Below are positions 38,442 through 51,145 of a stretch of DNA of 64,000 nt, piece by piece. The DNA comes from Pelargonium tetragonum (lineage: Eukaryota > Streptophyta > Magnoliopsida > Geraniales > Geraniaceae). A program made the position numbers and the translations under genes. Below the pieces are notes generated by a model. That model worked only from the letters and a program-made list of their open reading frames with translations. It was not told the origin of the DNA and did not search any database. The DNA lies in contig JAYMTL010000083.1 of NCBI GenBank assembly GCA_036897445.1, forward strand, positions 1-64,000, read 5' to 3'. Within the stretch, counting starts at the first letter, position 1; every line of letters begins with the position of its first letter.

Positions 38442-40467
38442 TGACTTGAAAGAAAGGGTATCCAAAACTTCTTAATTAATAAAGCAGAGCAGAGTTATGC
38501 TTTTAGAGTCTTTAAGCTCCCTTTTTTCCTTTCTTACTTTAGGAATCAAGATTACTAAAGAATACTTTACCAAAAGTTTTGTAGGATTATTTACTTGCGT
38601 TAAAACAAGAGTCAGCGTGCCCTTTTTCATTTTCATTAAGTTAAGGTAAAGTACATCTTAGTACTTTTTGATCTCCTTATCTATTTTTTCTTGATCTTCT
38701 TCTTCCTTACCTTAGTTAAAAGCCAATAGACTTTCATTCCTTCTACTCCGGATACTAAAACAAACATGAAGAAGAACTTCCTTTTAGAAAGCCTGAACAC
38801 GTATACCTGTTATGGGTTCTACCTTTCTTAACAGCTAGAGTTTTCTCTTGTCTTCTTCTACACTAAGTAATTCAGTATATTCTATTCATGTATTACTCTC
38901 TCTTTATTAGGTCAATTTAAGGAGAGTTTACTTCACTCTGTAGTTAAATAAATCAGAGACTAGTTGTGTGTTTTTGCTTAAAATAGAGTACTAATTTTTG
39001 AGAAATCAATAGACAAGGACTCCAATCTCATATATATATCTTCTTCATTCCACCAAAAGAAGAAATTTCAATAAAGAATTTCATCCGACTTTATCTATGA
39101 TCTCCTACGGAAGAATATAGGTAATCTTTTAATTCATTTCTAGTTCTTATATTAAAAAAAGAGCATAAATATGAAGAAACCTATTGAAAAGTTGAGTAAT
39201 TAATCTCGAGTATGTAAGAGGTAAACTCACTGTCTTTTAGTTTCATTCTTAAGGTTCGAAAATTCCTTTACTGAAGAAAGAGATCGAATGCCTTTTTCAA
39301 GAATCAATAAAATAAAGAAGGGTCCTTTATATACTGTGCCATTCTTAAACTTACAATTTGAAGTCAACCTTGAGACTTTGAAAGGCATAAGAGAAAAGGA
39401 TAAAGCAAGTGACTGCTACTTAAAGAATTCTTAAAAGGTCGATACATTTTCAGAAAAACCTTGCATCCTCCAGTTGATTCAGTAAATTTTGAGTCTTCTT
39501 TAACTTCCAAAAACAAAAAAGCTAGTCAAGAAACTTCTAGAAATCCTTCATTTTTGAGCAAATTGGTACAAAGTTTGAATTTGTATGTATTGATAAGTGC
39601 GCTTCTCTATATTCATTCAAAAGTGTGTAATTCCCGGTAGGGATAAGAAGAAATTCGACAATTTCTTATAGTTTTTGTATCTTATATACATTGGAATTGA
39701 AAGGCTATAAATAAAAAAGGGAGGATGTCAGACTTGTCTGGAAATTGGAGGTTTTTAGGGGATCCTGCTGTCGAGGAAGCTTTATAACAAAGTAGCCTTA
39801 ATCCACTGTCAAAGGCTTTAGTTATCTCCGTGAAGAACTACTGCATTTATATAAAAATGACACGAACTCAGGTTCATTTCTCATCGATCTCGAGTATTGT
39901 CTTTGAATAAAGAAAACTTCTGCTTTATTATTGTCTAAAAAAAGTAGCCCGTCAGCGGGGTTTTACCCTAAAAATTTTGACGGGATATTCCAAAATAGAA
40001 AATAGACTTCTTAACACTTAGACCTTGACTTCGGATATAAAAAGAAGCTTCGTGCGAGTTCTTTTGAGTCCTGTTGGAATTGGGAATAGCCATATGAAGA
40101 TACTAGAACAAAGAACGGAGGCCAACCCAAAAGTTGAAAGATATATGATAGTAGCACTAATTGGCAAAAGGGAGTCCTTTCTAGTATAAGGTTCTTCCTG
40201 TGAATTTGCTTACTAATTAAGGTTGTACCACTTGCGGGTAACTCTATATGAAATGAAAGAGGTTAAGTTAAGAATTCGGTGTAACCGAAATTACTTAGAA
40301 CCGGGCTATTTAGGCGGTAATCCCAGAGCTAGGAACCTTCAGGGTTCTTGAATTCATTTCTTGGTTTTACTTCACTTTCATTCTGGAATCTTACTACCCC
40401 TAGTAAGAGCCGGGGTGGGTCTTAGGCCCTCTTTGTGTCTTTCTTTCTTGAACCAGGTTCGTTATAA

Positions 40468-40487
40468 TATAATAAAGTATAATAAAG
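40468..40487. repeat. 10-bp tandem duplication
   Basis: TATAATAAAG occurs twice in direct succession without change, in an AT-rich stretch. Confidence 0.85.
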
Positions 40488-42699
40488 CGGAGTAAAAAAA
40501 GTATAGGAGTTTTTTTACGGGTAATGGGAAATTGAGTGCTGTAAGTTCCTAGACCAAAGTAGAGGCGCGTAGTAAGGGAGTTAGGTCTTTCTAAAGTAGA
40601 CTTAATTATGCAAAAGTGTACTATAATCTTGAGGTCTATCTTATGTTATGAGCAAGTCTACTTTTTGCAATTTGGAAGGCCGAGGTGGATTCGACTAATT
40701 ACCTATTATATTCTTTTAGTAGAGGAGCTTTACGAAGTCAATAAGACTCCTTAAAGGGTATAACTTTATAACTAGCCACGGGGCTGACGTCTCGGGGTAC
40801 TCTTTTGTTCAGATTCAGATGTATACGGAAGGCCTATCTTTTATTCTAGAAAGCACAAAACTGCGAGGGGGATTTTCTCGCTAAAAACCTTATAGAACTC
40901 AATTACAATTATATAAAAAATCCGACTCAAAGGGGTTTCAATTCGTAAATACGCCCTTTTTTCAGTTTAAGGAAGCTGACTTTCTCTACATTTTATGAGG
41001 AAAAGCTTGCATAGCGTATCCCTAATTTAGTCATTTTATAGATCAGGGAAATTCAAGTGAAAGTTTTAACGGATCAAGGAAATAGTAATTGCAGGTTTTT
41101 CTCAAGCATGTGCTGAGACATTTCTATTACAAAAGTACCAGAATTGGTAGGAATTGCTATAACCGAGATTTGTTTACAGTAAAAGCGGGCTTCGCATATA
41201 TTCCTAAGGGTGCTGCAGGTTCAAAGCGGCTTCCTCAATTCGATAGAGTACAAGAAAGAGAAAAATTCTACTCAAGGTCTCGAGCAGTAAACAGGGGTTT
41301 TTGAAAACTCTTCAAATTACAAATCAAGAGCCCCTTACTTTATCTTTATTGTAATAGTAACTTCTTCTCCTCCTATCATTTTGGATTCTATAAAAAGGTT
41401 TTTCTAACATAATAGGTTTCTTGATCATTAACAATGCATAACTTAAAATGAAAAAGGGGCGCCCTCTCTTCCTCTTCTGCGAATTCCAGTAATAGGCTTT
41501 TCCTATTCTTAAATCTATCAAACTTGACTAGGGAAAATCCGCCTTAAGCACGCTCTTACCAAGTACTTCACTCTACTTTTGACCCTGATATAGATCTTTT
41601 TTAATAAAACACGCTACCTTAGGGATCCCGCAAACGCTTTCGTAAAAGAAAAAGGCTTCGTAGTCTAAGGGTTTACTAACGTTTCTCGTTTTAGAAACAA
41701 GAAACAAAAGAAGCAGGCTTGTTAAGTTCAAGGAAAAGATTTTGAGGTTTTTCCAAGAGAAGGTAACTCTAAAGGTATAAAGGGCCACTCTGAAAAAGTT
41801 CTTGGGTTAAGCTTTTTAAATTAAGATATACTTACTAAGTTAAAGAGAAGGCTGCTTTCATATTCTCCACTTATAAGGTAAGGGACAGCTATCACTAGTT
41901 AGGGTTTAAGGCATCTGGCAAAATAAGGTTACTAAAACTAAATGAAAGGCACAAGTACAAACACGTAAAAAGAGGGGAGTCTCTACTTTCTACAGATCCG
42001 GGAAGCGAACTGCAATAGGATTGTAAACACTATAATTCAAGCCTTTTTCAAGGCGATTATATAGAAAGAAAGGAAAATTTTAATGAGGTTTCTACGAAGA
42101 GTGTTGGAAGCTTTTTTAAAAGAAGCATACGTAATACACAAGGGGCCTTCTCTTTTTCTAAAATCAGGGATTTCCCTGGTAGGGTCAGCTGCTATATAAT
42201 TGGGATTTTCTTAAAGATAAAAACTAACCAAGGATGGGCCGCAGAAACTCGGGTGACTCCGCAATTTTGAGTCAGGTCTTTATTACTTAGTCTAAAACCA
42301 GGTACAGAAGTGCTAGTCAGGAAACTTCTGTGAAAGTCCTTGTTTTAAATTGAGACAGAGCCTGAGTGTATCCATTATAAGGGCTTTCTGTACGGTACTG
42401 GAGGTGATTCCTAGAGGAAGTTTTTTAGAAGTCAGGGCGCTCTTAAAAAAAAGACCCTGTACAAATTTTGTGCTTTTAAGTTTAAGTAAGGCCGCATAAA
42501 CAACACAATTTATATGACTCCCTTAAAAAGGAAACTTAGTTCAAAACGAATGGGGAGCCTACTGCCTTAACTAAAAAGGTTTGACAAAGCTGAAACTTGC
42601 TTTTCATTTACTCTGACATTTGCTTAACTGGGCCTATTATAATCTTTGTCTTCCTTTAATTACTGAGTTTACCTATAACTTTTACGATAACCTCCATCG

Positions 42700-43090
42700 G
42701 GTACCCTGCAGTCGGTAAGGTGTACTCCTAACCTGGGTCAACCTCATTACTGATAAAAACAGAAGACAAGAAAGCTGCCCCTAACCCCCCCTAATACAAA
42801 GAACTCCCCTCTTACTATTAGACTTTCTATTCCTAACTAAAAAGAAGTCACTACTATAATCAAAAGTACTCTAACTAGAAGCTACAATAAGATTCATAGC
42901 TACAGGCAAGAAGAGTCTATCTCCTAAGAAAGTCAGTCAAGATGCTGGGAGTGCTCCAAGTTTATAAAAAGGGCTCTTTATCATAAAGTAACCCTCAAGA
43001 GGCAGCCTACTATCTATACCTTATTCTAACTCTCTACTCCTCTTAAAAAGGACCCTTGTTATTATTTAGAAGACCCTTTTTCTTTAGTCG
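42700..43090. other. C-rich, G-poor asymmetric patch
   Basis: Strong strand asymmetry: in 42781-42840 I count 21 C and 2 G. Words such as AGCTACAATAAGA and CTATAATCAAAAG are the reverse complement of the word style of the T-rich blocks A and B, so this may be a minus-strand member of that family. Confidence 0.5.
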
Positions 43091-46000
43091 AGGTCTTTCG
43101 TAGGGTGCTTCCTACTCAACCCGACAAGAGCCTCTTACTTCAAATTCTCTTGTATCCCTTTTCATTCTTGCTTTGTAGAATAGAGATATAGATTCAACCT
43201 TTGTTTCTTAATTATATCCGCTTGGAGAGGAAGAGCCAAGTAAAGTAACCAATCCTTGTGTTTATCAATCTCATTGAGTAAGCCGAGCGTAAAACCCATG
43301 GATATTCTATAGAGGAAGTCCTACTTTTATAATCTTTCAAATCCCAATTGACCTAACTAAACTAATCAGAAACCCTCGATATAGTACTTTCCAGTCAAAC
43401 CTAATAAAGAATATAGGAGATAATATAATAAAGAAACCAGACCAGGGACTCAATAGAAAATAGAAAACCGACGTATTGCTTTCTAGAGTGCTGTTTATTG
43501 CCAGTTAAGGTATCCATTAACCCCCTTTTATAATATCCATAGACCAAGGTTTACACGACTCGAGCTTTATTTGATATATCTCCTTGAGCTAAACCGAGGA
43601 AACCAAGAAGCAAGTCTGTACGATATAAGAACCACTCCCCTCTCATAAAAGACTTTAAGACTTTCCTATCGATCGAATATCAAAGGAATCGAACTTTTAA
43701 GCATGAAAGCAAACACTAACACTGCCGTCTTGCTATTCTTTATTTAGATTTTTTAGAAACTCTGGTTCCTCTACTTCATCCTCTAGTATAAAAGAAAATG
43801 CCTGGAAAACTTTTATAGTAAAGCCTTACAAGGGGATCTTACCCTTTGTTAATAATGTGAATAACGGGCTTAATATATTTTTGAAGGGGGTCCCCGGCGT
43901 TTCTTGTTAACTGAAAATACAGAATTAGAGTAGTGAATAGGAGTCATTTTTTTGTAAGAGTTACTCTAGTCAAGGCCCTCTACTTATTTCATAGCTAGGG
44001 GTTCAAATCTCGAGGTTACGTCAGTCTCTTCGGGATGAAAAGTACTGGAACTTTATAAAGTTTCGCCAAGTTTGTGACACTAAACTAAACAAGATAAGGG
44101 AGGCTACCTTGAGTGTGAGTTTCGCAGATAATAGTCGAGCAGGCAATCAGATGGATAAAAATGAGTCCCTCTTGCTCGCTCCTGCTTGACATAGATTTTA
44201 GCTGAAAACTCTGTTTCATTGCCAGGACAAATTCTTCGTACACTCTATCTATTCTTGTTGCATCCTTTTCTTTTTAGGAGTCTAATCTACTGTTACTAAT
44301 AGTCAAGCGGGGTTGTGGTCAGTGCCAAGAAAGAGGGGTAACCCAGGGCCTTTTAGTCATACCAATTTCGTTTTTCTTGAAAGCACTTCCTTTCTTAATG
44401 TAAGACCTAGTGTCTTCCATAAATTGCAATGAGGTTCCCGATTTATGAGTATGAAACGGTTTAATTAAAGAGTTTATAAGTGCTAGTAGTTTCTTCTTAA
44501 AAAGAGGTTTTTTCCTAGATCGATAAATTAAGGAAAATTGACCCAAAAAAGAGTTTCTCAGGACTTTAGTATAGCCTTTTTGGTTAGGTAGTTTTCTTTG
44601 TGCCGTGAAGATATTTCAGAAATTGATGCAACTGGGAGAGTTCCCTTTTTATTGTATTTGTAGAAGCGAGCCATGAGGTTATGGATAAAGAAGTCAGTTT
44701 CAAGGCTCAAGAGAGGGCGCAGTTGCCGGTAAATGAATTGAATCGAAGTATAAGGCCTCCTTTGTCTCAAAACTAGGCGGTCAGTAATGAAGTTTGTACT
44801 AAAATAAGAAAGAGAATTGGTAAAGTTGGTAAAGAGTTCCGGGCTAGCACTAAGTCTGAGAGGTTTTCTAGTATCTAGTTGGGGAGTTTCTTTTTCTGGA
44901 TTCTATTAAGAATTGAGATTTAGTAGAAGTTTTTAGTAAAGTGTCTTCTAGCAAGTAAAGGGGTTCTATTCAATCAAAAAGGGTCACGCGCAAGAAGGGG
45001 CTAAAAAGATTGACAATATAAGCGACAGTCAAAAGGGGTTTTCCTAGTTAGTCGATAAAAGTGAACAAGGCTAAGGAGGATAGGATTAGAACCCTGCGTC
45101 TTAATGAGTATGTGAAGTGAAGCTATAAGTCCAATTCTCGATAAATAGAATATAAAATATATAGGTAGTTTATACATAGGGGTTTCCTAAATAGGAATAA
45201 AGATGGTATAGCTCCAGAGCGAGGTATGTAGGTTCGGAGCACTCTATTTCATTCAAATTCAGGTGCTATGGAAAAAGCTTACACGTTCGTTCGTATAGAA
45301 ATTACTGAACAGAGTTTTCTTTATAAGGTAAGTTGGGATAGACTAAGTTGTTGAGGCAAGGTATACCCCTCAGAATCCCTTTGTCTAAAAGCTAGGAGGG
45401 GTAAGCTGTTTAACGAGACTGGGAATTTAGTAAAAAAAAGTTGAAGAAGTGTATCGACTTCCTTTTGGGTTCCTTGGTTTAGGTCTGATAATATAGGAGT
45501 TCCTTTATTCTATTCTATAGCTTTCCTCTTCGCTCAGCTCTAGGGGATTTATCTCAAGTAGTTTTTTTTCTTCTCCTACTCTCTTCTTTTTCTAATCTAC
45601 TAATCTAGCTCACAAGGTTAACAAACATAGCGTAAACCTTTGGTACAAGGGTCTTCTAGGTAAAAGATTCTATTCGGAATACATCAACAGGGTATAAAAG
45701 GCAGAATTATAGTAACTTCGGCATTGTTCTATTGAATCCTCAACCCGGTTGATTAGCAGAAGCAGCCGCTTTTTATTTTAGGGGTAGGGATAGGAGCTAG
45801 AGTTACTAATACTAATAGAGACCTTCTTTTCAGTCTTCTTTATTAGGAGCGAATCCCTTCTCGGTTCTGTAAGGCTATTCTAATTTAAAGAAAGTAAGAG
45901 AGGAAGCAACTCAATAATAAGATAGTCAAAACCGGTGCTAAATTGGTCACATAATAACTAGCTACCTCACCTGAAAAGAAAATAAATAGATTCTGGATAT

Positions 46001-46761
46001 AAAATAGAAACATAAGCATGATTCGGTTTCATCTCTCACCGATTTTTCTTAGCTTATGCTGGGAAGTCCTGGATGAAACGTTATAAAGTCAGTTGCTCTT
46101 TCTTTCCTATCTTTCATTGACGTAGAGAGTTTCCCTCTGCTTTTAGTTTACTTAGTTTACCTTCTCGGGTTCTACTTGAAAGCGGATAAGCTAAAGGAAA
46201 GTGGGAGTGCTTTATTGACTTGAGTGCATTGAGTTACAAGGATATATCTTTCCTAGATCTCGGGTTAAGTAAGAGAGGAGAGTTCAGCAGTTTACAGGTC
46301 AGGCTAAAGGGAACCCGTTTCCATTAAAGAAAGAACTTGTCGGTCTTAGGCGTGCTAAGAATGGGATTGGGGTCTTACGAAGATCAAGATTTCAAGAATC
46401 CAGGTTCTGGCTAGTAAGGGTCTGGTTTCAACTAAAGGAATCTAGAGGGGATACAAAAAAGAGGTCTAAAGGTGCGAGATGAAGAGGAGTATTCAAAGTC
46501 CGAAAAGGTAGTGGTTTCCAAGGCATTTCAAGTGAAGTCAGGATTTTTGGGACCAACTAACTATAATAAAGTAAAAAACTAAAGTGAATGCGTTTACGGC
46601 TAAGCAATATGTGCCCCTAAAAAAATCTGCTAGTTTCGTGGGAAGAATATTCCGAGGTTTCTGTTCTAGTAGGAGCGCAGAGGTCGACCTTAGACGGTAA
46701 AAACCTGCGCCTTCTTTTACAGTGGAATAACTAGCAAGGAGTCTAAGAGAGAAGTCCCTGT
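43091..46761. other. gene-free spacer with two adjoining minus-strand frames
   Basis: No gene is recognised. On the minus strand, frames of 70 codons (44770-44558) and 75 codons (44546-44319) lie 11 bases apart, and the second stays open upstream past the first one's stop. The predicted peptides are basic and plausible in composition, but I cannot match them to any family, so a decayed gene is only a possibility. A 9-bp stem with one wobble (44135-44143 with 44181-44189) and a 9-bp tandem duplication (44817-44834) are also present. Confidence 0.65.
44817..44834. repeat. 9-bp tandem duplication
   Basis: TTGGTAAAG is repeated twice directly with no mismatch. Confidence 0.85.
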
Positions 46762-46829
46762 AGCGTTGAGAACTTTGAACCTACGACCATCCAGTTACAA
46801 AGCAAAACTTTACCAACGGATTCCTTCTT
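46762..46829 (-). pseudogene. degenerate trnT-UGU-like sequence
   Basis: Read on the minus strand the order of parts matches a tRNA: a D-loop-like GTTGGTAA (its core at 46810-46814), an anticodon-loop-like TTTGTAA (46795-46801, anticodon TGT at 46797-46799), a 5-base variable region TGGTC, then a T-arm GTAGGTTCAAAG. Wording and spacing closely follow organellar/bacterial-type trnT-UGU (ATTTGTAAT...GGTC...GGTTCGA). However, the anticodon stem keeps only one Watson-Crick pair plus wobbles, the T-stem is mostly unpaired, and no 7-bp acceptor stem forms. I infer a decayed tRNA-Thr gene copy, not a working tRNA. Confidence 0.4.
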
Positions 46830-49800
46830 TGTCCTTAGTATAAAGAAAAAACTTCCTTTAAATAACTACGAGGAAAATTCCGGTGGAAAGCCTTGTGATC
46901 TAGCTATTTCTATATTATAGGAGTGCCTAAGTGATAACTAATTCCAAACTTAAAAGCAAAGCATTTTGGCTAATTAAAAGCTACCTATATAAAAGATAAA
47001 AACTAGCCACAAAAGAGGGCCAGGCATTCCCCCTAAACTAAAACGGAGGGATGAATGTCTAATTCTAGATCATAAAGAAATTAGTTATTTAAGACCCCCC
47101 TAAAAATGCACGTTAACTGGATAACTTTTGTCAAAGCAATCCTTTTTCCCGCCGAAAATTCTCGTGACTCTCGAGTATTTGAATTGAATATTTAGTAATT
47201 TGCCTCAGGAACGCCCTGAAGTAGTGGAGTAATAACTAGAGTATCCTAATTGAAGGTTTGCGGAGTTGGATTTTTAACGATATAACTTAGCTAGCTCGGA
47301 CAATGTCAAAGGAAGCTCAACTCTCTGAGCCTTTTTATAATAGAAGAGCAATCCTTAAAGTATGCGGATAGGAGGGCAAGTCACTCTTTCAGGGTTCTAT
47401 TAAGGGAAAAATTCTCCCGTGTTTTTCAAAGGCAATCATACTTAACAATTAAAGGATTTTTTCAGGTGCGAAACTACTCACTTTTGAGATATTCTTTGCA
47501 GTTGCACATTAAAAAGAAAAATTGAAGTTATGAGTTCTGAATTGGGATCTAATCCTTCAAAGCATCCTACTTCCTTGAAGCTTTCCCTTTATTATCTTTC
47601 TTCACTTTACCCTATATTCGAAATTTTTTAGGGCTTTGTGACATTTCCTTTAATTACTGCAAAGCTTTTCCCTAAATTTTAGTTCAAAGGGTCCCCGCTT
47701 ATCCGCGGAAATGGGTCTTTTCTAAATAAATTGGAAGGCGTAACACAGAAAAACTCCATTAGATATTTTGACCGCGAAAGAAACTCTACTCTTAACAGCT
47801 AGACTTTCATTTTCGATAAGAGAGTAAGACTGAGTATTAACTTATAGGGGAATCCTTGAAGAGGAGAACTCTTTTCTTATTTTGTGCGGGGTACGTACCA
47901 AAACCTTGTAAGAATGAAGCTCTTTTGCCGACTTTTTAGGACCCCTAAGGTATAAGGTTCCTTTCTAAAAGAGGTGCTTTTATCTTATAAGTTATTATAC
48001 TTTCTATTCCGAGATTGCCAAACCTGGTTGAGTTAGGGGTTCCTTCCGTAACTTTCCTTAACCTTAAAGGGCCCTTTCCTTAGTATTGTAACAAGAAAGA
48101 ATGAAGAATTTCACTAGGTTATCCGTCTAGTAAGTCCTTTTTTTTTGCTACCAGGGTTCCCTTAAAATCTCTTATTCTGCAAAGAGTCAATCTACTTCAT
48201 AAAGGTACAGAGTCACTTCTTTTTTAAACGAAACAAAGTCCGATAAACTTATAAAAATCTTCCTAGAGGCAATAAAATTCACAGGAAGCGTACCTGTTCA
48301 AAATAATAAATGTCGAGATTCTTTTTTTTTACTTTACATTCAACATCCAGAATAAAAAGTCCATAGCTATGAATTCAATTTAGAAAGGTGGGTCTTCCCG
48401 AAAAGAACGTATGTAACTGATTGTAAAGAGCCCCGCTTATACTTACTGGGATTTCTAAGCAAAACTTAAGATCTTAAACGAAAGACTTATTAAGTATGCC
48501 TTTTGACACCACTCTATCAAGAAAGCTTTGCATCTAAATTTAAGGTAGGATTTAAGTTACGCGGGACTTTTGTAGGAAAGACTAAGCTATCCTAGTGGTA
48601 CTGGTTAAGCAGGTGCCTTTCTCTTGCATATACTTTATATAGTTCTAAAAACTCAAAAAAGGAGTTCTCTTAGCTTTCCCATGTCACTAAAACTTCTATG
48701 TATATATCTATTTAATTAGATACAAATTCTATACTCATTTAGAATACAGCACAGAAAGTTTTTCACCTTAGAATCCCCTACAAAGTATGAAGTCGAATGC
48801 GTGTAAAAGAACTAAGAATTTCTAAATATAAGAAACAAAATCTTATAAAAGGACTCCTGTTATATGTTATAAGGCCGGTTTTGGCACTTAGTTGCTAAGG
48901 CAGCGCCTCCTTAGCAGTACCCACACAATAAGGAAAGCTTGCCATATGAGTTATACTTATATATAGACGAAAGATTTTTGAACTTAAGGTTATATACCAG
49001 GATATCTTATATTTCAGTAGGAGTCTTTGTATTTTAATTGAAAATAAGGTAAGGAACCCTAAGAATAAAATGCCCCGCATATTAAGCTCTGAGATAGACT
49101 TCAGGGATAAAACCTAGTAAGAGAGAACCCACAACTTTTTATGGAATGCGGATACTAACTCTTAATTGCTATAATATAAAAAAGTAAGGTTAAAAAAGAA
49201 AAATTATCTTTTTGTATCTAACGAGGGGGAACCCAGCAAGCTTTACCTAAATTCTCTTTAAGACTTCGTGCTTACATATCTTAATAAATGTAAAAAAAAT
49301 TCCTTATACCAAAGGGGTTGCAATATCCTATAAAGGGCTTCTTTTTAGATTTATATAAACTGCGGAAGGGTGTGCTTTTGCTTCCCATAACTTTCTAACG
49401 AACGAAAATGTGGAGTTTCCTAGATTAGTGCGGGACTTATTCGGGGCTCTTTTTTGGATTTTCATGACTTAAATACTTTTTAATATAGATTTTTCTACCA
49501 CTCAAATAAATTTGGGGCCTGCCCGCCCGTATATTATCAGACGGAATTCTCCTTAATGAGACTGAATAAAAATAGTCGTAAAAATTTTTAAGTAAGTTCC
49601 TTTTTCGGGCTTTTCACTTAGGACATCTAATACGCAGTAAGTCCTCTAAGTAGGGACATGCCCAAAGAAATCTCGGGATTCCGAGGCACCCCAGAAGTTC
49701 GAGGGATAATATAAATCAGCCCATCCTTCTTATAATAAAAAGTCATTTTAGCAGTTACCAAAAGGAAAACAAAAAATCCTAGTAAAATTTAGGAAGTATA

Positions 49801-50914
49801 TTTAACCCTTATTTTCGTAGACTTTCTTTTTTTTTACTTAGAAATTACTATAAATGTTGTGGGTCCTTGCCGCCTACGTACGAATTTTTTAGACTCTAAA
49901 CCCTAATTCTTGAAAAGATGCTTAAATGGAAGCGTTTTAATCTACCTTAAAACACGAAAAAGTCCTTTCTTTTAAAGAGGGGACTCCTTACTAAATTCTT
50001 CTTTACACTATACTAGAAATATGGAGTCTTTGAAGCTTCAATACCTAGCTTAAGAGCAGCTTTTTCTAATAAAAGAAAACTTCTAGTTTTAGCCCCGACT
50101 GCCAGCATTAACCGAGCTTAACAAGGAGTTGGGTGTTCATCAAAGCTTCCTTTTTCTACGGAATACTAAATCCGTATTTGACTTTCCAAGCAACAAGGGG
50201 GCGATTAGATAGGAGCTCTGAGGAACATTCAGAATTATGGTAAATAGGGTTTAGGTTCTGTAAAGAGCCCTTTTTAGGGAGATTCCCCGAGTTCCTTGGG
50301 TCCGAGCACAATAAATTACGAGTTTTTACCTAGCTTTTTTAAGGAAGGTTTTTGGGGCGTCCTGCCTATGCGGATACCCCTGTGTAAATGAAAGATAGGG
50401 CGGAGAGATACTTAGAAGCTAAAATGATTCGAGCAAGGGTAAGGTAAAAATGCTATAAAAGAGATCCTCACTTTTAAACTTGGCAAAGGCAAGGCTATTA
50501 CATAGACCTCGAAAAGAAAAATTGCCAGTACTTAATTAAGTTACATTAGTAAAAAGGTGAGTATCAGACAAAGAAATTTGAAAAGAGAGACTCTATTTCT
50601 TTTTAGTCTCAGGGTTCCTTATACTTTTCTAGCATTGTGTTTAAAGCTTTAAGCTTCTTTCTAAATTAATGGGGAATAGGATCGCGACCAGGGAAGTAGA
50701 AAAGAGATCCGCTAAAATAAAGTGACAGAAAGTTTACAAGGAGTTTAGCACTAATCTGGTATATTTCAAGTTCTTGATTCTTAATAGAAAATCCTGCAAA
50801 AAAGCAATAGAATATACAAGCAAAATGAACTCCAGAAGACGAAAGAATATCGAAATCTTTCATTAATAAAGGTTATCGGGCAGCTAAAAGGTAAATAAAA
50901 GGGGTCTCCGTTCT

Positions 50915-51145
50915 ACTACTCCCTCTGCTAGGTCTTACTTTCTTTTGCTAATATAGTAGGTGTATAGCTGCGACTCCTTCTTCTGCTACCTCTTTTTATT
51001 GTGCTCCTACTGTGCTAATAAGTCAAAGAGCAAAGGAATCTAAGAACTCTAACTCAAGGTAAGGCAGGTAACGAAGTTAGAGTGGAGTGTCGCTATCTAC
51101 TCTCTTGCTCTATTAATTACATTACCTCTTGTGCCGCTACCCATC
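50915..51145 (+). repeat. T-rich repeat patch with 15-mer
   Basis: A short stretch in the word style of blocks A and B (CTACTACTCC, TAGGTCTTAC, TGTGCTCCTACTG). It carries GGTAACGAAGTTA (51067-51079), identical to a 13-mer at 35449, and then TTAATTACATTACCT at 51113-51127. Sharing of both strings with the 35.45 kb site supports common descent of these two spots. Confidence 0.5.
51113..51127 (+). repeat. dispersed 15-mer, copy 6
   Basis: Exact TTAATTACATTACCT, followed by CTTGTGCC. AGGTAA lies about 50 bases upstream and could pair with its TTACCT end. Confidence 0.9.

Larger units (their letters stand above)
33701..42699. other. gene-free spacer
   Basis: Nine kilobases without a supportable gene. 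A 72-codon frame at 34639-34857 reads as a hydrophobic, Tyr/Phe-rich peptide with A/T-rich third positions but matches nothing I know. Three frames of 65-71 codons cluster at 41.09-41.79 kb on both strands without recognisable products. Structured spots are the hairpins at 35446 and 38397, a tRNA-like piece near 36.3 kb, and micro-duplications at 35783, 37100 and 40468. Confidence 0.75.

Noticed and set aside
45065-45130. Possible minus-strand tRNA with T-loop TTCTAAT and a CTCATTAA string
   Set aside because: T-stem has only two Watson-Crick pairs and one wobble, and no anticodon stem or acceptor stem forms.
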